From Dactylellina haptotyla (Eukaryota; Ascomycota; Orbiliomycetes; Orbiliales; Orbiliaceae), in assembly GCA_031310005.1 (NCBI GenBank), contig CM062380.1, forward strand, positions 868,001 through 932,000: a DNA stretch of 64,000 nt, read 5' to 3'. The first letter of the stretch is position 1. Each line of letters opens with the position of its first letter. A model generated the notes under the pieces. The model was not told where the DNA came from. It saw only the letters and a list, made by a program, of their open reading frames with translations, and ran no database searches. A program made the translations under genes and the position numbers. Shown piece after piece: positions 22,058-34,200 of this stretch.

Positions 22058-24850
22058 CTTGAAAGCTAGATTATAGGTTTTTGTTCTATCGGAAGGACAG
22101 ACAGGAAGATGGAAGCAAAAAAGGTTGAGCGAACAGGGACAGGCTTCTAGCGACTGAACGAAGAGGAAAGAACGATTGATGAGGCCGAAAACGTCTGAGG
22201 AGCAGAACTGAATTCAAACATCACAACGACGGGGAGGGCCATGCGCTTTTTAAATACTATGAAACGAAACAGATTAAACATCGTGGTGATCGGCACCAGC
22301 AGTATCCTAACCCAGCAGAGAGCCAACCTTGTCCAAAGCGGCCGAGGTTTTGTGGTTTTCCAGCTTTTTGCCATGGGTATTGTCTTGGTCATACGAAGTC
22401 CTGGTGGGGCACTGAAAATGAGAATGAACTGTGGCACCCGCCTGGCACGACTGGTGTTGTTAGCGTCGCGTTTGGGCCCCTAAACTTGGCCAGTCCGCTT
22501 GGTCTTGTGTGGCGATGTGGGCACCAATCAGGGGAAATTAGGTACCTTGCCTAACAAAATGCAAGAACGCCGTGGTTGCAGAAGCCCCTGATCCTTCTTT
22601 TTCTCCCCATCCATCGCCACGGTAGCGAGACAGTCAAAAGCGCTTGAGAAGCCCTCGCGCGGGAACATCGAGCGTCCGGCTGAACATGCCGACGCCCAAG
22701 TGCCGTGCAATGGCGGAGGTGGTACCGACATCCGCGGTTTCACAACATATCAACAACGAGCGCCTCGATATGTATAAAAATTAGGATATCACAACCCATT
22801 ATTCGTCTCCCTCAAAGTTCTCGCCCAGAACCACAAGCCATCGAGATCCCAATTGGAAATACTGACTAAATCTGCAAAAGGGAAAATTACAAAAAATTCA
22901 GAGCAATGTGACTTGATAATACAGGGAAGCCGAAACATCACTTTCCCCTTCTTTGTTAGTTGACCCACGTGGAGATCCACCCGCGCCCACGTTGACAGAA
23001 TCGATTTCATGATGCTCCTGGCTCTTTGGCCTCTCGTAACCCTAGCCTAGCGGGTCTCTTATCAATACGCATATGGGACGCAATAAAGTGTTTCGTGATG
23101 TTTATTGTACTCAGGGGCTTTACCTAACAAATCCTTTCCCCAACCGTCATCGCAGAAAATCACTGCCGCATAAGGTACAGTCCGTGCTCACGGCTGAGAT
23201 CACACCAACTGCATTTGGTCCTATTTCACAAAATCGAACCCTAATTGAACTGGGGAATCGGATTCTTTATCCACAAAGTTACCATTAATAGCGATTTAGC
23301 TTGATAAATTTCGCTAACGTTTCCACGCGACTTTTCCTGCATGCAAATTGCAGGAAGCCTAACGGTGATACATACAATTACAAAGCTATATCACATCAAA
23401 TGCTGTGGAAATGAAAACCTGGCCAAAAAGGGACTCCATTGCCCAGAATTCTGATCAGTTATTAGGCGGTGGCAATGCTATAGCTACCGGATCAAAAATG
23501 GCTTCTGAATAAGACCTGACAGAGTCCACAATCGATAACTTTTTAACAAAACGGTGGGGCTTGCATTCTCACAAGTCGGGGTGACCCAGTAAAAGCTTAG
23601 ATGAAGCTAGTTGCAATGGGCGGCTGACTTCGGATTACAACCCTAGCCGACATCCAGACCTACCTGTGCTCAACCCTGGCCTGGTGTCTCTGAAGACGCC
23701 AATGTTGAGCACGGTCAATTAAACGTGGCAGCTATCACAACGTGGTCTCGTTGACTTTTTTCAGGGATTCAGAATATGATACGAGGATATTAGATAGATA
23801 CAGTTTATACTCCGAGTTCCTAGGTTCCGAGCTGGGGTGAGTAGGCTGGACTGTTCCTTGAAGTCAAGAAAGAATATTTTGCGAGTTAGTTTCTCAGTCG
23901 AGTAAATGTTACACAACACACCGAACCTTTTCGTTTGGGCGGCAAACCCGATTTCAGGGGCATGCTGTTCGTACCAAAACCTATGGACATTTGGGTCTGG
24001 AAATCCGAGTCTATCCACAATGTTTGAGGCGCATTCGGACGTAGCCTAGCCGTACAATCCTTCAGCTAGAAGTTTCTAGCGAAGAAAATTTTCAGTGCCT
24101 TTCTTCGTCTATTAGCTAAAAGGCCCACAGGCAAACATGTGGCAATGTCAATTTTCAACGCCAAGAACAAGCCGGTCCATTTCGTCTAAACCCAATTCCA
24201 TGCCAATTACTTTAGTGGAGACTAAACTGGTGCATACTCAACGGCGATAGAGTTTTGGAACCTCCCCAAAGTTCGGGACCAGTGCTTTACAAAATTTACT
24301 GTGAGTTATTTAGCAGCATGGTATTATAGGCCGCTCGCGCACGGGAAGTTCCCAAGACTAGACCCACAATTTCCTAAAGTATCGAGCTTTCACGAGCAAT
24401 CCCATTGGACTTCCTCTCCCCAGAATCAAGATACTCGATCCATTTGCTAAGGTGAAAAGTAAACACAGCGGCGTCAACGTTTGGATAAGAGGGTTGCGAG
24501 ATCCCTTCCCCCTTTTCCTCTCTCATCCACGTGTTGAAGCAGTTCATCGAGGGAACCGACGCCACTATGTTTCCCCTTGCCAAGTTCCGATACGCGAAAT
24601 TCTCAGCAGATCTTCAGTTTGTGAACTTCACCCTTATCATCAAGGGAGACAGTTTTGTGTTTGGCCCGCGCGAAAACTTCTATAAATGTAGATACTACTA
24701 CAAAATGGCCTATTGCTTATTAATTCCATTCAATTAATATATCATAGTATTACTACCTCGGTGTATTTCTGGGTGCAATCTGGTTTTAATGACATCAATA
24801 TAAACAGACCTAAGAAAAATTCCGAAATACCATCTCGGGTACAATCCGCA
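22058..24850. other. Long intergenic stretch
   Basis: About 2.8 kb without a supported gene. A plus-strand frame ending near 24737 contains FRYAKFSADLQFVNFTLIIK without a convincing start or continuation and could be an exon remnant. A short inverted repeat (TGCTCAAC with GTTGAGCA) lies near 23.67-23.72 kb. No RNA gene or transposon was recognised. Confidence 0.35.
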
Positions 24851-25320
24851 ATGCAGCCCCTGAAGGTTCGATACTCTATCCTTACAGTAGCTATCGTACT
24901 ATCGGGGCTCTTATTCCAGAAGAACTATTACTCAGTTAAACCAATAAATGCAAACAATGTTGCATTCAATTATTTCGGGTCTCCGGAACCTTTAGCAGGT
25001 TTGAGGGCAACCCCGACAAAGAAACGTGAGATGCATGTGCCTACTTATACGGAGGATGAAAGTCTTTCGTATCAGAACAAGGTGAGCTCAAGTTACACGG
25101 AAACACCCTGTACCCATTAGGCGAAGGACAGAGAGAATTGCTCAGCCAACAGCGGTGTCCTGGTTCATTGTTCTTCGAGTACCAAGAACAGGCAAGTCTC
25201 CGTGCTCTAATTTCTGGTGTGCGCGGGGCACTTCCTCGTTTCAACGACTTCAGCCACTCCCTGCTCCGAGGGCGCTTTCTTATCAAAAGCCTTAAGATTT
25301 CAAGAGCCACTAACCGTTGA
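24851..25320 (+). CDS. Possible two-exon protein with N-terminal signal or anchor, 139 aa
   Basis: Exon 1 is 24851-25081 and exon 2 is 25132-25320. The ATG at 24851 starts MQPLKVRYSILTVAIVLSGL, a basic head plus hydrophobic segment that could be a signal peptide or a type II membrane anchor. A GTGAGC donor after QNK and an acceptor GGACAG join in phase to RELLSQQRCPG. The remainder has one cysteine and a basic C-terminus (SLKISRATNR). There is no recognised domain, and no good branch site was seen in the 50-base intron. This is a tentative model; without splicing the frame ends at 25120. Confidence 0.3.
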
Positions 25321-27130
25321 GAGTATTTTCACCTATCCCGTCCAGGTTATTCCAACTGGGACGTTATCGATTAATATATATAGCCCAGGAAACCAAGTGA
25401 CACGCCACTTTGCTAGAAATCTGTATTTTCTGTTATGATTTTTTAGTATAGCAGATATACCACCAAATCAAACAATCACAAAAGCGGAAATAACTAGGCG
25501 TATAGAACGCAACCAGATTCCGAATTGGTGTAAAGAAGAGAGAAAGAAACTGTTCTCACTTTTATCGTTGTCGGCCTTCGAACCCCCGCTATCTGTGTAA
25601 AAGCGACAGATGATGTATGCATGAAGCTCTAAAAAGCACACTTTTAGCAACATATCCGAAAATCGTGTTCTAATCCTTCTCATCCAAGACTTCTCTACCG
25701 CGTGAGAGGAAGGTTAGTCTCACACAGTTTTTGTTACATGCTTGTTTCTTAGTAATCAACCAAGAACTAGCAGTTCGACATCGCTCGGTATCTCCTTATA
25801 TCTATGAATACAAATAAGAGAGTTTCATTCCAAAATATATACTCACTCTCTCCACCATGTGAATGAAAGCATAGCTACTCCGGAGTTTGGTTCTCTGCTG
25901 CAAACTCGACCGAGCTCATACAGAGGAACTAGTGAGCGTGATCTCATCAAGTAGAGTCAGTTATCATTGGTGAAAGAAATGGAACAACTTACCTAGGGAC
26001 ACTCGCCTCGATCGCGATATCCATAGTCTATTCGCCTAGGAAGAACTTGCGAAGTGTCCAGACCGATACAATATACTGACTGGCGCTAGAGAGTGTTGCT
26101 CCTGGCCTCCTGAGCCGTTAGCCGCTCTCTGGAGCACTAAACCAAAAGGCGAATGGTCGCGGGCTTCGGAGTCGCTGAGCTCTTAAACTTTCGAGAGCAC
26201 AATAATGCCTAAACCATTTTTCTTTCTAAGATTGATCGTTGCGAGTGCGACTATATATGGCCAGCCTCAGTAGCGCCTGACTAAGTGGTTCTCCTGCATA
26301 AACACAGCTGCGCAGCGGCGATATTCTGGGTCCTCAGCCAGAACATTCACAACGTCCGACAAGGTTTTGCGTTGCAGATGCAACAAGATTCAGCCAAAGG
26401 CGCATTCCAGTCTTCTGGGCACAGAACTGGTCGCATTCGCGGGAGGCAAGTGCCGTTCGCTCGCCTAACGCTAACCTCATTGAACCGGCGAGTCTTGGGG
26501 CTGACAACACTTTCGAGCTGAATCGCTCTGAAAATGGTGCACATGAAGAGTCCGACGAAAATAGTTTAAATGGTGGCGTTATATATCTCCACATTTTGTT
26601 AGTCTTGCATAGTCACCAGGCAATAGTTTTTGGCCCTTTAAGCTTCTTCTATTCCTCAGTGCGCGGTTTCGAGTTTCCGTTTACGATAAAATGGCGCTCG
26701 AGATGCATGATAATGTTTGCCTCTAGTCCCTATCGACACGCAGGTGCGCTGTCGGAAACCCACTATGGCGCGTTGGCCCTATGGATAAATGCATTTTTCG
26801 CGACCGGAAACCTCCATATATCTCGATAAATGTTCAGCTTGCGATATCACTCGGACTATAATTTCCGCAAGTAGTTGCCAGATAGAAAATAATCGAATTT
26901 GGATTTCGGCGCTCCGGACCTGCGACACGCCATGTGAGCTTATTATCGAACGACCTGCGATGTAGGATACTGAGGCGAATATAGAGTTATAAAAGAGGGA
27001 TGTTTCCTGCGCTCCATGGAAATGGTTCCTACGAGTCATCCGGTCTGCTTTTGCCTCGGCGCCCTAATATCTTGGTACTCTTCTCGTTCAAAGTTTTTCG
27101 TAGTACCAAAATCTAGCTCTATTTGCTACA
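25321..27130. other. Intergenic upstream of the Ser/Thr-rich secreted protein gene
   Basis: Mostly unsupported sequence. A minus-strand frame at 26334-26594 starts with ATG and ends in a cysteine cluster (RECDQFCAQKTG, VGRCECSG). It could be an exon of a secreted protein, but I found no signal peptide or partner exon. Confidence 0.3.
26988..26995 (+). promoter_or_regulatory. TATA box
   Basis: TATAAAAG lies about 136 bases before the ATG at 27131, at the spacing seen for the peptide gene at 20382. Confidence 0.45.
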
Positions 27131-28312
27131 ATGAGGTTCTCTAATGTTGCGAGATATCTCTCGCTTGCTTCACTTGCCCTCCCGGCTTCTGCGGCCCCAT
27201 TCGGGGACTCCGGGTTTGAGGCACTTGATCACCAACTCTTTCCTCGGGCTATTTCTATCTGCACATGTTGTTACCCAGCATCGACGATTACCCTCTACTC
27301 GACCAAGCTAGCGATTGAGAAGTCAGTTGAAACGGTTTACACCACTAGCACAAAGACCCAGGCAGTGAACGTCAAAGGTGTCACTACCGTAACGCCTGTC
27401 GTTACTGGGCAGTCCACCACAACCGTCACATATACAACATGGCTTTCCCAGTCCACGGAGTACGGTCTTGACACCACTACGACAATAACAGAAACAGCCA
27501 CTAATTCGCTACCCACCCTGGTGACTGTGACTTTCTCCCCTTCACCTGCTGTGGTAACCACGTATACGCTCATTGGCGGCACTCATTTCTGGAAGCGTGA
27601 TGAGCATGCTTTAGTTGCTCGCGGCCCCGTCATAACCGCCACAGACTGCGGTTGTGTCAACGTCGAGTGCATGACAGCAGTGGCTGTCACTTCAAAGGTG
27701 ACCGTCACGACTACAGACGTCGCCACCATTACCAAACCCGCTGCTACCGGTGTCATCATCTTCACCACTGCTACCCAGTGGAAGACGATCATCGGAGCGT
27801 CCACGCTCACAACTTGGGAGGTATCAACGATCACAAGCCGTGTTACCGTGCAGCCAAGTGTACCACCCACTACCCTATATTCGACAACATACACCACGAC
27901 CATGCTTGAGACGGTTACAGTGGGTCCAGCGCAACCAGCTACCGTGACGTTCACCGCCGATGTGACAGCCTCCACATATACAGTCTCTTATACACAGGTA
28001 GCATATTTCCCTTCAGGAGTTGCTGCTATTAACGGGCATGGTGATGCACCGGCTACCGATACCCCTGAGAATCAAACTGAGGCATTCTCCATTGCTCGGT
28101 GCGCTCAGTGGTGCGCTCTGAAGCCGGAGTGCTACGATTGGGCGATCAGGTCAGATAACGGATGGCCGTTCGGAACGAGGAATCCACCTACGAGATATTG
28201 TGTCTGGTATGATGTTACCAATAGGTTCAATGAGAACAATATGTCGGCGTACACTCAGAGTGGGTTCCCGTGGGTAACAGACACTGCAGTCTGGAAGAGG
28301 ATTCCAGAGTAG
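27131..28312 (+). CDS. Secreted Ser/Thr-rich protein with C-terminal PAN-like cysteine domain, 393 aa
   Basis: A signal peptide (MRFSNVARYLSLASLALPAS) leads into two similar halves. Each opens with a cysteine triad (ICTCCYPAS at about residue 43, DCGCVNVEC at about 175) and continues as Thr/Val-rich repeats such as TTVTYTTWLS and STTYTTTMLETVTVG, likely heavily O-glycosylated. A KR pair (FWKRDEHALVARGP, about residue 155) between the halves could be a Kex2 cleavage site. The last 75 residues form a cysteine domain (ARCAQWCALKPECYDWAI, then YCVWYD) resembling PAN/Apple-type modules, which bind protein or carbohydrate. No GPI signal follows. It is probably an extracellular wall or adhesion-type protein; the precise role is unknown. 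The strong bias against AT-ending codons supports a functional gene. Confidence 0.7.
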   Translation: MRFSNVARYLSLASLALPASAAPFGDSGFEALDHQLFPRAISICTCCYPASTITLYSTKLAIEKSVETVYTTSTKTQAVNVKGVTTVTPVVTGQSTTTVTYTTWLSQSTEYGLDTTTTITETATNSLPTLVTVTFSPSPAVVTTYTLIGGTHFWKRDEHALVARGPVITATDCGCVNVECMTAVAVTSKVTVTTTDVATITKPAATGVIIFTTATQWKTIIGASTLTTWEVSTITSRVTVQPSVPPTTLYSTTYTTTMLETVTVGPAQPATVTFTADVTASTYTVSYTQVAYFPSGVAAINGHGDAPATDTPENQTEAFSIARCAQWCALKPECYDWAIRSDNGWPFGTRNPPTRYCVWYDVTNRFNENNMSAYTQSGFPWVTDTAVWKRIPE

Positions 28313-28487
28313 AAAATAGGTTTTGATTTAAATACGAATAATGATGCGAATCTATCGCGAGGTAGATTGTAATGATTGTATGTTCAGTTCATGTTAATAA
28401 TATATATAATGAAGTTCAATCTCCACATTTCTTGTCTCGTAAACCATCCGCGGCGCACGAGGTGCCAAGCCCAATTCTATCCATAAG

Positions 28488-29228
28488 TCAAACAAGAGCG
28501 CTGTATCCATCGGTACAGTATTTAGACGTTTGATATCTAGGTGGTACATGCCTCCGGTATAGGTCTTCTAAATCCACGCAAATGGATTTTAGCTTCGCCA
28601 ATCTCGGGATGATTACGTCTTGAATGTAGCGGCGGTACCGCGAGATTGCGTAGCGGGCAAGCAGGACGGTTTCAAGAGTAAGGTTTATATGATACTCGTT
28701 GGTATAAGCGGGCCAGTTTGCGTATGAGTGCACATCCGCCTGAGAGTTCGTTTGAGAGGTACCCTGGTCAGCTTCCGGGGTTGATCGAAAACTTTTGTAG
28801 CAATTAAATATTAAAGTTTCGAGTATATTGAGGCGTCGTAAGGTCTCTGCTATTTGCCATCTCGCTTTGCATATCCTCTTGGAAACATGGGGGACGTTCA
28901 GAAGAAGTAAGGGTTCCCTGTTCCCATATTTTGGTTTTCTATTGTCCTTGTATTGATTCACTACGTGTTCCAAGCGGCTTCGAAATGATCGCTTGTCATT
29001 TTCTTTGAAATACTGCGCAAACCCTGGTTGTTGGCAAGCCGCCGCGAATTCTCTGGCTTTCAGTTTAAGCTCCTGCACCGCGTTTGGTGTGACAACCTCA
29101 CTCCATTCTTCCATGGACCGCATAATAGTCTGGAATATAATGTGCCATGAAACGTTCAGTTCGACGAAACTGTTGTTCAGGTGGTTGAGGACTCGGCTCG
29201 GATTATTCTCGAAATCTGCTCTGTTCAT
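28488..29228 (-). CDS. Orphan helical protein, 246 aa
   Basis: A single-exon frame from ATG at 29228 to TGA at 28488. It is Arg, Asn and Leu rich with long predicted helices (VQELKLKAREFAAACQQ, ETVLLARYAISRYRRYIQ). A central polar linker (STPEADQGTSQTNSQADVH) probably separates two helical bundles. There is no signal peptide, membrane span or known motif. It is convergent with the secreted-protein gene at 27131, whose end is only 175 bases away. It is the largest complete member of the set of helical orphans in the left 30 kb. The function is unknown. Confidence 0.6.
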   Translation of the reverse strand: MNRADFENNPSRVLNHLNNSFVELNVSWHIIFQTIMRSMEEWSEVVTPNAVQELKLKAREFAAACQQPGFAQYFKENDKRSFRSRLEHVVNQYKDNRKPKYGNREPLLLLNVPHVSKRICKARWQIAETLRRLNILETLIFNCYKSFRSTPEADQGTSQTNSQADVHSYANWPAYTNEYHINLTLETVLLARYAISRYRRYIQDVIIPRLAKLKSICVDLEDLYRRHVPPRYQTSKYCTDGYSALV

Positions 29229-31283
29229 TTTGTTCGTTTCTGGTTACGACGACCGGGGTATGAACTTGGTATCTAAAAGTTAGTTTGCAGAGAAGATGGG
29301 AAAATATTACGACATAGAGCATCGCTACAAGAGACTTTATAAATGTGGCCCCTGCACTTTGCATCCGTGGCTTCAGCCCGATCACTAAGAGATCTCGAGA
29401 TTGCCCGTCGAGCGCTGCCAAAAATGGCGTGGAGCAAAAGTGTGTTGCCGTGTGTTGGATCCCGCGCCAAGACATCGTTTGGGGGCTTTCTTCTTTCGGC
29501 CGGGTTAGCGCTTAACCCCTTGCGAAAACCGCAAAGCTTCACGTCGCATCGTCTACCGATACCTCTCCTTTCCGGTCCCAGGAAAACAACCGTTATTCAA
29601 CCGCGAATATCTCCACCCCCACCGGTCGTCGACGCGTTTACTACACCCAGACGGTCTCGACGAGCTTGATGGAGCAGAACGATATAATAAAATGTCGGGC
29701 GGAGGCCTCCATTTGACGTCATCGGATATACGGTATATTCCGACCCCCCTGCAAGTCCGTTGGATTCCGATATTTGGCCCTTAAGAATTAAATCTCGGCT
29801 TGAGATCATGGCTTGTGCTATATAATGGGTATCTCTCGTAGTCCCGTGGCTATATTGTGAAGAAGATGTCGTGCTTACAGTTCAGATTGCACAGATAGCC
29901 TGTCACGAACCAAACTCAACTTCCAACCGATTAGAATATAATAAAACCTAAGACCATATATTTATCGGATAACGCAGAATCTCACTCGTTTTTAGATTCC
30001 TTGCGCCGCTCTGGCTATACGACCTCGCTGGCTTGCAGTCTGCGGCCCTTCCGCGACCGAAAGGCTCCATATAATGCTTTTTATATGCCATACTACACTA
30101 CTACTGCGCTGTATCAAAGTTACATCTGATCTGAGACGCTGGAATACTGCATCTAACGATCATGCTTTAATGGTATAGAGGTTCCATTCTGTGCAGCTGG
30201 TATTTGACAAAGCAGCGGTAGTATATGGCGCCACTTTTGAGGTCATGGAATCCAACCATTCAAGGCCACATATTAGACCAATTACCAGTCGATTTAGCTT
30301 GTTTCCGACGACTGAAGATTCGAATAGCCCTAGCTACTGCTGTTCCTGCTGAAATAATCTCCTTCAGGCTCGCAACACAACGATGGAGAAGTCGGATTTA
30401 ACGGCATAGCAAGGGCCATCGGAATGGATATATATACTTGACCTGATCGGTAATGAGTAATTGGTGTATTTCACAGTACTTAAAGTGACTGTCCTGGCTT
30501 TTATGATGCTGGTAACGCAATCAACGGCAAATCCAAATCTATGGAAGTATCTGGTGCGGTGTTGCAACATATCACTGCTAGGATCTATCGATGGTTGCCT
30601 CGTTTTAAGATAACGACATCCAATTTGCTTGGGATAGTCTTTTAGGTATCGGCTTCAATTTCTTGTCATGTTAATGATACTCTGGCCAAGTGCGAGGAGA
30701 CCCTGGTGGGCAAGCTCGGGCCATGTAGCTTCGTATTCCATGTACACAAACAGTCGATAGATGCTCAAATACAACTTATCAAATTTAATTAATCTTCTAC
30801 ACCCCGTCTCTTCGAGTCCTCGTAGACACCCGATTCCCAAAAGTTCCTCTTTCTTTTCCAGCATCGATTGGGCTCAATTCACACAGCCTTCGGCCGGACG
30901 GCCGTGTGGTGTTGTTTATGTTGAAGGAAGAGAAGTGGTAGTGGATCCTCGCCTCCTCCCACCCTGCTAGGAGAATGGCCCCTCAGACATATATCCCTCC
31001 TTCCCACCACGCCCGTTCAACCTTTTCCTCTCTTCCTCCTCATCATCACTACCTCCCCGTCAACCTCACCACGTCAACCTCGCGAACCCCACCACTGCCT
31101 TCCCGGAACCGTGTCTACGCCTCAGAAACCATCGAATCCCGGCTTCTAGCAACTGCTACATACGTAATTCACCCCGGGAACAGCCAATAAGATCACGAGA
31201 GCCTCGACTTCCCAGCTAGGCTGGACAACACATTCAATCGCGCTTTTTTGTAATTCCGACGCTCCAACGGACCTACAGCCACA
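29229..31283. other. Intergenic and promoter/leader of the ISWI gene
   Basis: About 2 kb with overlapping short frames. The final 300 bases are pyrimidine-rich. A 71-codon upstream reading frame (30975-31190, MAPQTYIPPSHHARS) ends 93 bases before the ISWI start codon. If the transcript begins upstream of 30975 it would be a uORF; otherwise it is chance. Confidence 0.4.
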
Positions 31284-34200
31284 ATGCCTAGAGTTAAGTC
31301 TAGAAGCAAGAACGCCTCAGAAGACGAGGATATGACAAAAGACGAAGATGTCACTATGAACGTATGCCACAATCATCAATATCAAGCCCTAGATCAAGCT
31401 ATATCACGATTAGATGTCGAGTTTAAGCTTTTATATTGAGCTATCATTCACTCGAGCTAATCAATTACAATATATAGGACGCTGAAAGCGAATCCGAAGC
31501 TGCTTCTTCTGTTGAGGAGCAGGCGGACGACGAAGACGACGGTGATGCTGCACACCCGGTCAGCAAAAGGCAGAGACGTAACGAGATCAACTTGGAGCGT
31601 CGAAAGCATTTTGGTAGACAGAAGGAGGACCTCAAAACCGCAAAAGTATGTGCTAATTTCCCCTCATATCTTCATTCTCGCGCGTGGTTCTCCCACCGTA
31701 TCCGGGGTCGTTTCCCTTTGTTTTCCTCTTTTTCCTGGGGGAAGGCTAAATTGCTATTTGCGCGACAATTTTGCTTGATATTTTACTTTGCCTTTTTCGC
31801 TTTTTGTGGTTGTTGGCGTTGTTTTGGGTTTTTTGGGATGGTGAATGTCATTGGACTAACACTTTTTCGGTAATTGTTTGATCGGGAATTTTTAGTATGC
31901 CGACTCTGCAAAACGATTTGCATATCTGATTGGCTTAACAGGTAAGTTGTCTTGGCGTACCCTTGCTTTGCTGATTGGCCACAACACGATATTAACTCGC
32001 CGGTTTCCTTGGGATAGATTTGTTCAGACATTTCATCGGATTGAATCCGGAGTTGGCAAAGGCCGTTGAGGAGGCCGATGCTATCAATCAGGCTAAGAAG
32101 CGAGGAAAAGCAGTCTCTTCAGGAAGTCGAACCCGTAGAACGGAGAAAGAAGAAGATGCGGAACTGCTAGAAGACGAGATCAATGCGGAGGACTCTGAGC
32201 AGAGGACTATTTTCTCGGAGAGTCCAAGCTGTATGGATTTAACCCGCCGATATCTTCCTATTGGAGTATTGTGTTAACTGGCTCTTATAGATATCCATGG
32301 TCAAATGCGAGACTACCAGGTTGCTGGGTTGAACTGGCTCATTTCATTACATGAAAATGGTATCTCTGGTATCCTCGCAGACGAGATGGGTCTCGGAAAG
32401 ACCCTACAAACTATCTCCGTAGGTTTTCTCGAGTCCTACACTTTTTTATATATATCATTAATTCCTCTTCTTGTTTAGTTTATCGGATATTTAAGATTTG
32501 TTAGGGGGATTACGGGACCTCATTTGGTCATCGTTCCCAAGTCAACTCTTGATAACTGGAAACGAGAATTCGCGAGATGGATTCCAGATGTTCATACCTT
32601 GGTGCTTCAAGGTGCCAAAGACGAGCGACAGGAGCTTATCAATGCCCGACTCCTGACTGAAGACTTCGACGTTTGCATCACGAGTTACGAGATGGTCATG
32701 CGTGAAAAGCACCATCTAAAGAAATTTGCGTGGAAATACATCATTGTTGACGAGGTACGTTCTTTAAATAAGTAAAAAGAGAGCTGAAACGAAATTAATC
32801 GATATAATATAGGCCCACCGTATCAAAAACGAGGAGTCCTCGCTTTCTAAGATCGTCCGCATGTTCGACTCTCAAGGTCGACTTTTAATCACAGGAACCC
32901 CCTTGCAGAACAACCTCCACGAACTATGGGCCCTTTTGAACTTCCTGCTCCCAGATGTCTTTGGCAGCTCAGAAGCCTTCGATCAATGGTTCGAAGGCAG
33001 TGGTCATGACCAGGACACCGTGGTTAAGCAGCTACACAAAGTTCTTCGGCCGTTCTTGTTACGTCGTGTCAAGAGCGATGTCGAAAAGAGTTTGCTACCC
33101 AAGAAAGGTATGTTGCGCGCATCCTGGGCTTTCAAGAACAAGTTACTAACGACACCATAGAATGTAATATCTATGTCGGAATGTCCCAAATGCAAATCAA
33201 ACAATACCGAAACATTCTCGAGAAGGATATCGATGCCCTCAACGGACAGGGTATGGGAAAGAGGGAGTCGAAAACTCGCTTGCTCAACATTGTTATGCAG
33301 CTTCGAAAGTGCTGCAACCACCCTTATCTATTCGATGGCGCTGAACCCGGCCCTCCGTATACGACCGATGAGCATCTCGTTTTCAATTGTGGCAAAATGG
33401 CTATCCTCGACAAACTTTTGAAGCGCATGCAAGAGAAAGGTTCTAGGGTTCTCATTTTTTCGCAGATGTCACGTCTGCTCGATATTCTTGAAGATTACTG
33501 TATCTTCCGCGGCTTCAAGTATAACCGTATTGATGGATCTACGGCACACGAAGATCGTATCGCGGCTATCGATGAATACAACAAGCCCGGGTCGGAGAAG
33601 TTCATCTTTTTGTTGACGACTCGTGCTGGTGGCTTGGGTATCAACTTGACCACAGCTGATATCGTCATCCTTTATGACAGTGACTGGGTATGTAAATCTT
33701 TATTAATAAGGAGAACCTTAGACTAACTTTCGATCGTAGAACCCCCAAGCGGATCTGCAGGCCATGGATCGTGCTCACCGTATCGGTCAAACTAAGCAAG
33801 TTTACGTCTACCGTTTCGTCACAGAAGATGCTATCGAAGAAAAGGTTCTCGAAAGAGCAGCCCAGAAGCTCCGACTAGACCAGTTGGTTATCCAGCAAGG
33901 CCGCTCCCAACCAGCTGTCAAGAACACCGCCGGCGCAGATGATCTCCTCGGTATCATCCAGCACGGTGCTCAGGAAATTATGAATAAGGCAGCAGAGAGG
34001 GAAGGCAAAGGGACTATCATGGACGATGTCGATATTGATGCATATATCAACAAGGGATCGGAAAAAACTGAAAAGATGAAGGCAAAATTCTCTACTATGG
34101 GATTGGACGACTTGCAAAAGTTTAACTCCGAGTCAGCATACGAATGGAACGGCGAAGACTTCCAGAAGAAGGACACTAATTTGGCCTTCAGCTGGATTAA

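Noticed and set aside
24531-24737. Plus-strand frame with FRYAKFSADLQFVNFTLIIK
   Set aside because: It lacks a convincing start, ends without a splice signal, and I recognise no family.
26334-26594. Minus-strand 86-codon frame ending in a cysteine cluster
   Set aside because: It has no signal peptide, no matching exon and overlaps another frame. It may be an exon remnant but cannot be supported.
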